DNA of 64,000 nt from Hippophae tibetana. Lineage: Eukaryota > Streptophyta > Magnoliopsida > Rosales > Elaeagnaceae. The notes under the pieces are model-generated. The model ran no database searches, was not told the DNA's origin, and worked only from the letters and a program-made list of their open reading frames with translations. The stretch is from the NCBI GenBank assembly GCA_037013495.1, contig CM072812.1:38747001-38811000 (forward strand), read 5' to 3'. Every line of letters starts with the position of its first letter. Within the stretch, counting starts at the first letter, position 1. A program made the translations under genes and the position numbers. Positions 11,549 through 22,012 of the stretch are shown one piece after another.

Positions 11549-12466
11549 GATAGGGTGTACAATAATTCTGCATTTTGAACATGTTTCTTTAAGATATTTA
11601 TTGACTTAATTGAAAGCTAAACTAAGATTGATTGGGTGGGTGTTGCTTTTACAAGAATTTGACCTAGAGACCAGAGATAAGAAAGGGACTAAAAATGTAG
11701 TAATTGATCATCTATCTAGGTTAATTTCTAATTTTGACACTATTAAGGATGAAAGTGGAATGGATATTTTTGAAAATGTTCCTAAGTAGTAACCATTTAC
11801 AATAGGTCATAACCCATGGTATGTTGATATAGTCAATTATCTTACTAGTAGTATTCTGAGACCTAACATTTCTTCTCTAGAAAAGAAAAAGATTTTTCAA
11901 TGATTAGGTATATTTTTGAGATGACACTTATTTTTTCAAGCTTAGGGAAGATCTAGTCATCCAAAGATGTGTGCCTATGGAGGAGCATGAGAGCACTTTG
12001 GACTTTTTCCATGAGCTTCATTATGGAGACCATTTTAGTAATAATAAAACGGCCTAAAGGTATTGCAATTTGGTTTTTACGGTCCAATTTTTTTTAAAGA
12101 TGCTCATAATTTATGCATACATTGTGATAGATGTCAAAGGACTTGTAACATAAGAAAATATAAAGATACGCCTTTGACATCTAATTTGGTTGTTGAACTT
12201 TTTAATGTTTGGAGGATTGACTTTATGGATTCTTTTTTCCCTAATTTTGGGTATTAATACATATTCGTTGCAATTGACTATGTGTACAAGTGAGTTGTAA
12301 TTTTTTTAAGCATATGACATTTAGTAGGTTTGGGAAACCTAGAGTCGTAATTAATGATAGAGGGAGCCACTTTTACAATAAGATCTTTGGTACTAAAAAA
12401 TTATAATATTACACACATGGTGGCTACTTCATACCATCCATATACTTTCGATCAAGTAGAGGTAAG
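11549..12466 (+). pseudogene. Element A (Athila gypsy): RNase H end and integrase, first part
   Basis: From about 11555 the reading matches the gypsy RNase H end of element C: H-V-S-L-R-Y-L-L, then [11 protein letters not shown] and D-H-L-S-R-L at about 11640-11725. It goes on through the integrase zinc-binding region (11810-12130: P-W-Y-V-D-I-V-N-Y-L, C-D-R-C-Q-R-T) that element C has lost, then [10 protein letters not shown] and V-A-I-D-Y-V at about 12170-12290. Many stops. Element B is inserted after the integrase 'gtaag' at 12462-12466, within the region preceding E-V-S-N; the gene resumes at 19881. Confidence 0.85.
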
Positions 12467-12687
12467 TGATAAGAGTCAAATTATTGCATTTTTGTTATGA
12501 TTTACATGTTGATATTTGTGTGAAAATTGCGTTTACTTGATTATTTAATCCACAAATGTCATTTCACGGGTATTTCGTGTTTAAAGTGCAATTTAAGGTA
12601 AAATCATGATTTTGGAGAAGTTTGGGACAAAGTTCAATGATCGGGATTGAGTGAAAATAAAAAGAAAACAAAGTTTCAAAATTTAGA

Positions 12688-12875
12688 ACTCTCGTCGCCG
12701 GCGAAAATCCTACGGAAAGCTGGGCGAAAATCTTCCTGAGAACACAAATTTTGGTAAATTCATCTCGCCGCCGGCCAAATGCATCTAGCCGCCGACCACA
12801 TTAATTTGGCCACCGGCCAAAATCGGAAAACCAAAAAAAAAAAATTCCCAGAAATCTCGCCGCCGGTGAGTTTCG
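12688..12875 (+). repeat. GC-rich GCCGGC minisatellite in B LTR
   Basis: Imperfect ~21-bp units, each containing a (GCC)GCCGGC(CA) core, repeat through this block upstream of the TATA box. The 3' LTR counterpart (18660-18895) has at least one additional unit near 18750-18770 and one near 18860. The CpG- and CHG-rich composition contrasts sharply with the AT-rich surroundings. Confidence 0.75.
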
Positions 12876-12932
12876 TCCGAAAACACATTTTTGTGTTGTT
12901 TTGTTCCAAAATTGCCCCTCAAACCCTAGATC

Positions 12933-12940
12933 TATATATA
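12933..12940 (+). promoter_or_regulatory. TATA box of B 5' LTR
   Basis: TATATATA after 'ccctagatc', repeated in the 3' LTR near 18946-18953. It lies just downstream of the GC-rich block, a plausible core promoter for element transcription. Confidence 0.6.
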
Positions 12941-13868
12941 CAATATGATGGAGAAAGAGGGGGACGACAGAGAGAGCAGATCTAAGTTATTTTTGAAGGA
13001 GAAAAGGAAATTTTGGAGAGAAAGGTTGGAGGAGCTTGAAGGATCATCACCATTGTTGCTACCAAGTCTTCATCTTCAAGAGTTTTTCATCTCTTCTCCT
13101 TAGCTTTTATTTTCTGCATTTTATTCAGATTGTTGTTCATGGATTCAATTGAGAATATGGTTATTCTTATTTCCGTTATGAACTAATTCGTTTTTGCTAA
13201 GGCTATGATGTAGTTGAATCAAGAAAATCTGATTTCTTGTGTTATCGTTATATGAATTCATTGTTTTCAAGTTGAGTACTTATTTCCATGCTTAATGCTT
13301 TTAAATTTCTGATCAAGATTTAAATGATTTGTTGCATTATATTGAGACCGAGAGGAGATGTGTAATGAACGCTTCTTGTGATAAATACCGTATGTTGAAT
13401 GCGAGTGTGAGAACTAATGCATGATGTATGTGGTTATTCTAGAAATTCCATAAATCGTAATGTGCTTGTTTGTGATTAAATCTTCATAGAAATATAGTCG
13501 GTTTTCATAGATAAGTAATTCTAATATAACTTGAGAGAGAGTATTAGATAAGTTTGGGTTTTTCAACCATCACTTTTAGCTTTGATTCTCATATAACATG
13601 ACTTGAAATCGAATTGAATTGATTTAGCGAAATCAAATGCCTTAGCGTTTTTAATCATTTGTGAACAACATTAAATTTTGTTATTTGCGTTTAGTTTTAT
13701 GTTAATTTGCTTTTAAAACAATTTCAACAATTCGGTTTTCAAATAAAATTAGGGTTAGTCAATTTCGGTACTTAGTAACGCCATTCCTTGTGGATTCGAT
13801 ATCCGTACTTTTTGTACACTTTATTACTTGAACGATTCGTACACTTGCGAAAATAAGCATCAAGTTTT

Positions 13869-13886
13869 TGGCGCCGTTGCCGGGGA
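13869..13886 (+). other. Primer-binding site for tRNA-Asp (element B)
   Basis: TGGCGCCGTTGCCGGGGA is an 18-base match to the complement of the 3' end of plant tRNA-Asp(GUC). It is separated from the LTR end by the 6-base spacer agtttt. This primer is characteristic of Athila/Tat gypsy elements. Confidence 0.92.
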
Positions 13887-14069
13887 ATGGTTTGATTTTA
13901 TTAATATCGATACTACCTAATCTTAGTTTTAATTTGAAGTTAATTTTCTTTATCATTGTTTCATTTTTAATTTTGTTTATTTTGCTATTTTATTTTATTT
14001 ATCATAAAAAAAGAAGGGTAACTTTGTGTTGTTTTATGTTAGTTGATTTTCTGGTTGTAGGATTTTTGT

Positions 14070-16601
14070 ATGAGACGTACAAGAAGCCTTAACCTTCTTC
14101 CATTTGATCACGAGATTGATAGAACATATAGGCGTCTAAATCGAGAGAGAAGGCGTTCAACCTCAGCTCCTAATAGACAATCAACCATGGATCTACCATT
14201 TGTTGAGGGAGGGGGAAATCGTAGAGCTTTGAGGGATTATGCTGCACCTAATGTTGCTAGAACTACTTCGGGTATAAGAAGGCCAACTATTCAAGCCAAT
14301 AACTTTGAGATAAAACCATCCTTTATCCAAATGGTTCAAACAAATCAGTTTGGAGGAATGCCAAAGGATGATCCAAATGCACATATTGCTTACTTTTTGG
14401 AGGTGTGTGATCTTTACAAGATAAATGGTGTGACTGAAGATGCTATAAGATTGAGGGTTTTTCCTTTTTCACTTAGGGATAAAGCCAAGGAGTGGCTAAA
14501 CTCATTACCACCGGGATCAATTACAACATGGAATGAATTGGTTTAGAAATTCTTATCCAAGTTCTTTCCTATTGCTAAGACGGCAAAATTAAGGAATGAA
14601 ATCACATCTTTTACACAGTATGACCAAGAATCATTGTATGAAGCTTGGGAAAGATTCAAAGAAATGTTGAGGAAGTGCCCACATCATGGTATACCAATTT
14701 GGCTGCAAGTCTCTACATTTTATAATGGGTTGGTTTCAAACTATCGTGCAATGATTGATGTTGCAGCTGGAGGGTCTTTAATGGGAAAAACACCGGAGGA
14801 TGCTCATGAGTTGTTAGAAATTATGGCAGAAAACAACAATCAGTGGCATTCAGAGCGGGTAATTGCAAAAAGACCAGCAGCAGTGCATGAAATTGATTCA
14901 GTGAATGCTTTGTCGGCTCAAGTTGCTGTTCTTTCAAGAAAGATGGATTCTTTGTCCTCCAAATTCGAATCCAAACCAACTGCACAATGTGATTTATGTG
15001 GTGGAAATCATGCTAGTATCGAGTGCCAAGTTGGAAATCCATTTGCTTCACCAAATGCTGAGCAAGCAAATTATGTTTCAAATTTCCAAAAAGCTCAACA
15101 TAACCCATATTCAAACACCTATAATCCAGGTTGGAGGAATCATCCAAATTTGTCATGGGGAAATAACCAAGGGGGATTCAAACCATCATCATCTTCCTAC
15201 CAACCCCAAGAGAAAAAACAAACAGATTTGGAAGAAATTTTGGGAAAGTTCATTGAGGAGACAAGAGCAAATTTCAGAAATCAAGAGGCAATCAATAGGG
15301 ACATTCAAAACCAACTGGGGCAGTTTTCAAAGCAGATTGCAAAAAGGTCTCAAGGATCGCTACCTAAAGTCACAATAAATCCCAAAGAGTATGTAAAGGC
15401 TATGACATTGAGATGTGGTAAAGAACTTGAATGGCAGAGGAAATCGGAGAAAAAGATGGAAGAATCTAAAGAAAAGCCATCAAGATCCCAAGATATTCAA
15501 CCTTCCCCATATGCGAAATATGAGCCTCCTATCCCATATCCTCAAAGATTGAATAAGAAAAAGCTTGATAATGAATTTGATAAATTTCTGGATATTTTTA
15601 AGAAATTGCATATTAACATTCCTTTTGCAGAGATGTTGGAACAAATGCCCAAGTATGCAAAATTCATGAAGGAAATTCTATCAAAGAAGAGGAAGCTGGG
15701 AGATTATGAAACTGTCATGCTAAATGAGGAGTGCAGTGCAGTTCTTCAAAGAAAACTTCCACCGAAATTGAAAGACCTAGGGAGTTTTACTATACCTTGT
15801 ACTATATGAAGTTGCAATTTTGATAAAGTCCTATGTGATTTAGGAGAAAGCATTAATTTGATGCCACTTTCTATTTTCAGGAAACTAGGCCTGGGAGAAG
15901 TGAAGCCCACTTCAATCTCTCTACAATTAGTGGATCGATCGGTGAAATATCCTCGAGGGGTAATTGAGGATGTTTTAATTAAAGTTGACAAATTTATTTT
16001 CCCTGTATATTTCGTGGTGCTTGATATGGAGGAAGATAGAGAGGTACCATTGATATTGGGGAGACCGTTCCTTGCAACTGGAAGAACTTTGATTGATGTT
16101 CAACAAGGAAAGCTCATTCTACGGGTGCAAGATGAACAAGTGACTTTTGATGTTTTTGAAGCAATGAAATTTCCAAGTGAGGTACATTCTTGTTTTCAAA
16201 TTAACACTCTTGACAAGTTAATCTCGGAAACTTTTGAGGAGAGAACTTCATTGCTACCACTAGAAGCTTGCCTTGTGAAATCTACAACAAATGAGATGGA
16301 TGAAATGAGGAATGATGCTTATGAGAATGCCCGAATATACAAGGACAAGATTAAGGTTTGGCATGATAAGCACATTTTAAGGCGAAACTTTGAGGTGGGA
16401 CAGAAAGTGCTGCTTTATAATTCTCGTCTCAGACTTTTTCCGGGAAAGCTAAAATCTCATTGGTCAGGACCTTTTCTAGTAACCAAGGTGTTTCCTTATA
16501 GAGCAGTTGAGATCAGTCATGAAACAAAGCGAACTTTCAAGGTAAATGGACAACGGTTGAAGCCATATTTTGACGGAGAATTCAGCAAGCAGAAAGAATG
16601 A
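14070..16601 (+). pseudogene. Element B gag-protease-integrase C-terminus fusion
   Basis: One reading frame of 843 codons interrupted only by TAG at 14544-14546 and TGA at 15807-15809. Order: basic N-terminus; gag core (I-K-P-S-F-I-Q-M-V near 14310; E-A-W-E-R-F-K-E-M-L near 14640); zinc knuckle C-x2-C-x3-H-x4-C at about 14988-15026; K/E-rich linker; the V-L-Q-R-K-L-P-P block at about 15736; aspartic protease with active site at 15837-15851, where the usual D-L-G-A-S reads D-L-G-E-S; and the G-R-P-F-L-A-T-G block near 16060. At about 16285-16310 the frame passes directly into the integrase tail (N-D-A-Y-E-N-A, then [13 protein letters not shown] and W-S-G-P-F). RT, RNase H and the integrase DDE core are missing. 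An intact relative of this gene would give particle protein and protease. Confidence 0.88.
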
Positions 16602-16606
16602 TAGAA

Positions 16607-16655
16607 AGTCTAGCTAATGACTATAACTTAAAGCGCTTAATGGGAGGCAACCCAT
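16607..16655 (+). other. Post-ORF double hairpin, B copy
   Basis: Six bases after the stop codon: stem AGTC/GACT (16607-16610 with 16619-16622), a linker containing taacttaaagcgctt, then stem ATGGG/CCCAT (16640-16644 with 16651-16655) around the loop AGGCAA. The same arrangement recurs after gag1 and after pol in element C and, decayed, in element A. Confidence 0.75.
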
Positions 16656-17461
16656 CAGATTTTTTTTCTCATATTTTATCTCATTTTATTTTAGAAATTT
16701 TAAATTCTGCACTTCATTTTATGATAATTTTATTTTTAATTAAATTTGCTTATTTTATTTGTCTTGCAGGTAAAAAAAAAAGTCATTTGTAGTTTTTTTT
16801 TCTTAATTGAGGACAATGTAAGGTTTTGGTTGGGGGTGCGGTAAATGGTAAATCTTTTCTTCCCTTCATTTTTTTAGTAGTTTTGTTTGTGTGTTTATTT
16901 GTATTTAATTTTGATTTTCCATTTATTTTTCTGCATCTTGATTTAATTTCTTTTATTTGTTTATTATCTTATTTTTATTTATATATGTTTATGTTTATGT
17001 TTATTTTATTTTTCTCTCAATTGCAATTTTACTTGTTTTAATTTGCACGTTGATGATAATAATGTGATTGTGATAACAAGAAGTTTTTAGAAGACATTAA
17101 ATTTTGCTTCGGTTTAAAGATAATATCAAATGTTGATTTTACCAAGTTGGCGACTCTTTTGGTATGTGGTATGATTTGGTTGATTAGTCTAAATGCTTAG
17201 AGAAGCCTTATGTGTGAATTTTTCATGGACATTTTTGTGATCTCAACAAACTCTAGAAATCATTTGAAAACCTCTTGAGGCAAAATAATTTGGAATTGCA
17301 CTGTTTAGGATATGATGTAGGCCATTTTTGGATCGATTGTGCCATTTTAAGCCTACCTTGTTATCTTTATACCACTAGTTACCTCTTTGAGCCTATTTAA
17401 ATATATTGGTAGGCTTATTTTTCTTTCTTTTTTTGCCTTCTATAACCTACCCTTTGTTTAG

Positions 17462-17464
<3 letters not shown>

Positions 17465-17497
<33 letters not shown>
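17465..17497. repeat. (TA)n microsatellite
   Basis: About 16 uninterrupted TA dinucleotides inside the 3' domain of element B. Confidence 0.95.
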
Positions 17498-17500
<3 letters not shown>

Positions 17501-18240
17501 CCTACCTTATTTGTTAAGAGCACTTAATTTTGAACACAAACTTTTCAAGAGCAATTAGAGTAAGGATGGAATAAAAAATAAAATAAAATAAAATAATAAT
17601 TCTTTCACATATATTGGAAGAAATTGGTTGGGGGTTGTGTTTCAAAAAAAAAGAGAAAAAAAAGAGAAAAAAAGGCCTTCACACTCTAGTAAATAAAAGA
17701 GTGTTAGTGATTGATATACTGAGGTGAAAAAAAAATTGAGGAAGAAGTTGGTTTATCTTTGGAAAAATGGGTTATGATCGGAAGAAACAATTTGGGTTAA
17801 ATGGTGTTACTCTTTTACTTAATTGGTTGTGTTTAATCTAATAAGTGCTATTATTTGTATTTTGACACTTCCCGTTCTTTCTTAACCAAATACCTAAGCC
17901 TAACATTACAAGCCTCATAAAGTCCTATTGATCCGAAGTGGTGTATTTTTCCTTCATTAGCGGAGAAAGTTTTGAAGAGTGAGCCTATGGAGTTTGAGAT
18001 TTCACCTTTTTGTTTGTGGATGTTCTACATAATATTATCCGGGAATTATGGCTATTAGTTTGTGGTTTGATGGATGTTTAAAAGTCAATAACAAAAGTGA
18101 AATTGGCATTTGAGATTTCTTAAAGCTTAGGTGACATTTAATTATTCTATATGTTGGGTGTTATTTACAATTTTTGAGACATTTGTGCAAATTATTTGTT
18201 ATGTGATTTTATTGTTTTAAGTTAGGATAGTTATAGGTAA

Positions 18241-18320
18241 GATGTTTGTGGGTATCATCACTGGAAGCCCTCATGAGACTACAACTCGTCCTACTAGGGC
18301 CGCCTAGGGGTTTAAAGGCT
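18241..18320 (+). other. Conserved Athila 3' hairpin box, B copy
   Basis: Block running from gatgtttgtgggtatcatc to ggggtttaaaggct. It contains CCCT...AGGG as an outer arm pair and ATGAG/CTCGT as inner arms around an A-rich loop. Copies lie at 21810-21882 (A) and 41150-41226 (C), each about 100-200 bp before its 3' LTR. Confidence 0.7.
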
Positions 18321-18423
18321 TAATGTAATGTTGTAAATAGAATAAATTTCCTTTGAATTTTTCTTTTAATGTCTCCTTTGAAATTATTCATAGATCGCTT
18401 TTCTTCCTAGAGACTAGCAAGAA

Positions 18424-18439
18424 GCTGGTTGGGGTTTTT
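18424..18439 (+). other. Polypurine tract of element B
   Basis: The sequence gctggttggggttttt directly abuts the 3' LTR start TGATAAG at 18440, after the conserved 'gactagcaagaa'. It would prime plus-strand synthesis. It is less pure than a classical PPT but matches the tract in element C (41332-41342). Confidence 0.7.
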
Positions 18440-19875
18440 TGATAAGAGTCAAATTATTGCATTTTTGTTATGATTTAAATGTTGATATTTGTGTGAAAAT
18501 TGCGTTTACTTGATTATTTAATCCACAAATGTCATTTCACGGGTATTTCGTGTTTAAAGTGCAATTTAAGGTAAAATCATGATTTTGGAGAAGTTTGGGA
18601 CAAAGTTCAATGATCGGGATTGAGTGAAAATAAAAAGAAAACAAAGTTTCAAAATTTAGAACTCCCGCCGCCGGCAAAAATCCTACGGAAAGTTGGGCGA
18701 AAATCTTCCCGAGAGCACAAATTTTGGTAAATTCATCTCGCCGCCGGCCAAATAATCTTGTCACCGGCCAAATGCATCTAGCCGCCGGCCACATTAATTT
18801 GGCCGCCGGCCAAAATCGAAAAACCAAAAAAAAATATTTTCCAGAAATCTCGCCGCGGCGAGAATAATGTCGCCGCTGGCGAGTTTTTTCCGAAAACACA
18901 TTTTTTTGTTGTTTTGTTCCAAAATTGCCCCCCAAACCCTAGATCTATATATACAATATGATGGAGAAAGAGGGGGACAACAGAGAGAGCAGATCTAAGT
19001 TATTTTTGAAGGAGAAAAGGAAATTTTGGAGAGAAAGGTTGGAGGAGCTTGAAGGATCATCACCATTGTTGCTACCAAGTCTTCATCTTCAAGAGTTTTT
19101 CATCTCTTCTCCTTAGCTTTTATTTTCTGCATTTTATTCAGATTGTTGTCCATGGATTCAATTGAGAATATGGTTATTCTTATTTCCGTTATGAACTAAT
19201 TCGTTTTTGCTAAGGCTATGATGTAGTTGAATCAAGAAAATCTGATTTCTTGTGTTATCGTTATATGAATTCATTTTTTTCAAGTTGAGTACTTATTTCC
19301 ATGCTTAATGCTTTTAAATTTCTGATCAAGATTTAAATGATTTGTTGCATTATATTGAGATCGAGAGGAAATGTGTAATGAACGCTTCTTGTGATAAATA
19401 CCGTATGTTGAATGCGAGTGTGAGAACTAATGCATGATGTATGTGGTTATTCTAGAAATTCCATAAATCGTAATGTGCTTGTTTGTGATTAAATCTTCAT
19501 AGAAATATAGTCGGTTTTCATAGATAAGTAATTCTAATATAACTTGAGAGAGAGTATTAGATAAGTTTGGGTTTTTCAACCATCACTTTTAGCTTTGATT
19601 CTCATATAACATGACTTGAAATCGAATTGAATTGATTTAGCGAAATCAAATGCCTTAGCGTTTTTAATCATTTGTGAACAACATTAAATTTTGTTATTTG
19701 CGTTTAGTTTTATGTTAATTTGCTTTTAAAACAATTTCAACAATTCAGTTTTCAAATAAAATTAGGGTTAGTCAATTTCGGTACTTAGTAACGCCATTCC
19801 TTGTGGATTCGATATCCGTACTTTTTGTACACTTTATTACTTGAACGATTCATACACTTGCGGAAATAAGCATCA
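18440..19875 (+). mobile_element. Element B 3' LTR
   Basis: 1436 bp, TGATAAGAGTC...AAGCATCA, followed by the target duplication GTAAG at 19876-19880. Nearly identical to the 5' LTR apart from extra GCCGGC units and scattered substitutions. The minus-strand open frame across the GC block is a translation of repeat DNA. Confidence 0.93.
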
Positions 19876-19880
19876 GTAAG

Positions 19881-20450
19881 TAATAGAAAAATCAAGGTAT
19901 CTTGGAACAAATAGAATGGCCTTCAAGGAAGGATTGAAAAACCAAGTTAATGATGCATTATGAGCATACCACACAACTTACAAGATACTCATTGGTATGA
20001 GTCATTATTGGTTGATTTTTATAAAGGCAAGCCATTTTCCTATTAAGCTTAGGAAATCAAGTTGTTGAACATGGACCTTGAACAAGTAGGAAAGAAACGC
20101 TTGCTTCAACTTGATGAGCTAGAAGAGAATAGGGATGTAGTATATGAAAATGAAAAGCTATATAAATAATACACTAGACGTTATCATGACAAAGGCATAA
20201 TCCATAAGTCTCTTTATCCTGTAATGAAAGTACTCTTATTTAATTCTCATTTCAAATTGTTTCTAGGAGATTTGAAGTCAATATGAAGTTGAAAATTTCA
20301 ATTTTTTCATACATTTCCACATGGAGTTATAGAATTAATGAACCAAACTCAAATGTCATTCACGGTGAATGGCCAACATGTGAAGCCTTACTTGACAAGA
20401 ATCGATACAAATAAGGACATTGAGTGCATTGAAGTGCACGAGCCATAACC
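19881..20450 (+). pseudogene. Element A integrase, second part (C-terminus)
   Basis: Picks up directly after element B with the V-S-N-R-K-I-K block of the integrase core, then K-R-L-L-Q-L-D-E-L-E-E (20098-20130), Y-H-D-K-G near 20185, K-V-L-L-F-N-S (20230-20250), and V-N-G-Q-H-V-K-P-Y-L near 20365-20395. Compared with element C it has several stops and shifts. In an intact copy this is the DNA-strand-transfer enzyme; the C-terminal part binds DNA. Confidence 0.85.
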
Positions 20451-22012
20451 TCATGCAATGTGTTGATAAGATGTTAAATAAAGTGCTTGGTGAAAGGCAA
20501 CCCATCGTTTTAGGTAGAATTCTTTTATTTTCTTTTAATTAGTTGTTTTCATTTATTTATTAGTAGATAATTTTCTATTTTCCCTTTCTGAATGCTTTTC
20601 TAAACATATGCGTAGTTGAAAACATTGAGGATAATATTTAGTTTTGGGGTAGTGGTGCAAATAGATCCAAAAATATTTGATACAAAATTATCTTACTTTT
20701 AGTCAATTTATGGTGATTACTTATCTGATAACTTAAACATGTTCGAGGATTATTATAAAAGTTAGTTATATTCATAGTTTATGTTTCATGCTTGGATGTT
20801 GAAATTGAGATGAACCAAGATTTGGTGTATAAGAATCAAATAATGGAGACTACATTGTGAGATAATTATTGAGTTAATATACTTTTATTCTGAGCGATAA
20901 TCTTTCTTCTACTCTTTTAAACACTTTTTCTATTATTTCAAATTTTAGATTATCTTTGTAGGCTTTGTGTTGAATGTTAGGATTTTAAACATCTAATGAA
21001 GTATCATTTACATAATTTCATCAATTTGATTAAATTATTTGAATAAAAATTAAAAGTGTATGTCTACCTTTATTCATGCTTGACTTCTAATAAAAACAAA
21101 AAAGAAGAAGATATATATGGGTTTCCATTAGAAAATAAAAAAGGAGCCAAAATATCCACTCAGCATAATATATATACATGTGTTTATTATTTAAAAATAA
21201 AAGAGAGAGAAAAACAATATAGTTAAATACTATGACCCTAAATTCTTGAAAGCAATGATATAGTTATTACCAAAAAAAAAATAGGAGTAATCCCATGAAG
21301 TCAAAAGAATTTTCATTCATCTTGAGGCACATATTTGATATTTTTGCTTAATAATTTTGATTGAAGTATGATATTAGTAATATGATATGTTCATAATCCT
21401 AACATTTGATTCCTTTCATGAGATCCATGTTTTGCATATTTGATTCCTTTCTTGTTTATAAACATATGGGAACCTTTTTGCTTTCTTCTTTACAAAACTT
21501 ATATTCGCATATACTTTGCTGAGTGCTTGAACCATAGGATCAATGTGATATTAAGAGGAATAGAGTTGAAGAAAAATTGGATTCATAATAATAGGTTTGG
21601 GCGTGTTAATATTGATATATTCTAGTAATAGGGCAAGATTTTGTGGTGGTAACTGATTTACACAATGAACCTTGATCATTTGGGATGTTGGATGAACTTG
21701 TATTTAAGATTTTAACCACGAACTGAAAAGAAACTAAGGCATAAGATTTTTTGTTGATTCAAGTTATAATTTTTTATTAATATTTTTAGTTTTAATTTTT
21801 GCATATTAAGATGTTTGTGGGTATTATCACTGGAAGCCCTCATGAGATTTTAACTACTCTATTAGGGCCCCAAGGGGTTTAATGATTTATTATATATGTT
21901 AAATATAATTGTGTCTATGGTACTCATTTTGGCTAGAATGGTTTAGTTATTTATTATTATTTTTTATTTTAGTTTTCCTAGAAGACAAGCAAAATGTAAG
22001 TTCATGGGTATT
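20451..22012 (+). mobile_element. Element A non-coding 3' domain
   Basis: Starts with a decayed double-hairpin copy (gcttggtgaaaggcaacccat at 20484-20505). It shares recognisable stretches with the corresponding part of element C (for example 'ggagactac.ttgtgag' at 20849-20862 vs 40037-40054, and 'ttgattcctttcatgagatc' at 21406-21425 vs 40682-40702). An internal tract ttttggggtagtgg lies at 20643-20656 and a conserved hairpin box at 21810-21882. No envelope gene visible. Confidence 0.65.
21810..21882 (+). other. Conserved Athila 3' hairpin box, A copy
   Basis: Matches the B copy base for base through 'gatgtttgtgggtat.atcactggaagccctcatgaga', then diverges so that the inner stem is weakened while CCCT/AGGG arms remain. 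Confidence 0.65.

Larger units (their letters stand above)
12467..13862 (+). mobile_element. Element B 5' LTR
   Basis: TGATAAGAGTC...AAGCATCA, 1396 bp. It holds a GC-rich block at 12688-12870 with repeated GCCGCCGG/GCCGGCCA units, a TATA box TATATATA at 12933-12940, a poly-pyrimidine leader and a tail ending gtacacttgcgaaaataagcatca. It is 40 bp shorter than the 3' LTR because it lacks two ~20-bp units in the GC block. Confidence 0.93.
16656..18439 (+). mobile_element. Element B non-coding 3' domain
   Basis: About 1.8 kb without coding signal between the gene and the 3' LTR. No envelope-like ORF is visible. It contains T-rich stretches, an internal polypurine-like tract ggttgggggtgcgg (16828-16841) after 'gacaatgtaagg', a (TA)n run, a conserved hairpin box (18241-18320) and the terminal PPT. 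The small open frames here are low-complexity F/L/I-rich translations. Confidence 0.75.
12467..19875 (+). mobile_element. Element B: non-autonomous Athila-lineage LTR retrotransposon
   Basis: Complete 7.4-kb element with two LTRs (12467-13862 and 18440-19875), tRNA-Asp PBS, one gag-protease-integrase-tail gene, a long non-coding 3' domain and a PPT. A perfect 5-bp target duplication GTAAG flanks it (12462-12466 and 19876-19880), and removing the element restores the integrase reading of element A. Reverse transcriptase, RNase H and the integrase core are absent, so it would need enzymes from an autonomous relative. The two LTRs differ by roughly a dozen substitutions by eye plus two ~20-bp indels, so the insertion is fairly young. 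Confidence 0.93.

Noticed and set aside
13863-13890. Possible tRNA-Asp gene
   Set aside because: Only the 18-base complement of the tRNA 3' end is present, as expected for a primer site; no cloverleaf.
16598-17041. Two F/L/I-rich short frames that could be read as membrane proteins of an envelope gene
   Set aside because: They arise from T-rich DNA directly after the post-ORF hairpins and have no signal peptide, cysteine or glycosylation pattern of an envelope-like product.
17465-17497. TATA-rich run as a promoter
   Set aside because: It is a (TA)n microsatellite in a non-coding 3' domain with no downstream gene.
18537-18935. 132-codon minus-strand frame
   Set aside because: Lies wholly within the B 3' LTR across the GCCGGC repeats, on the antisense strand of the element.
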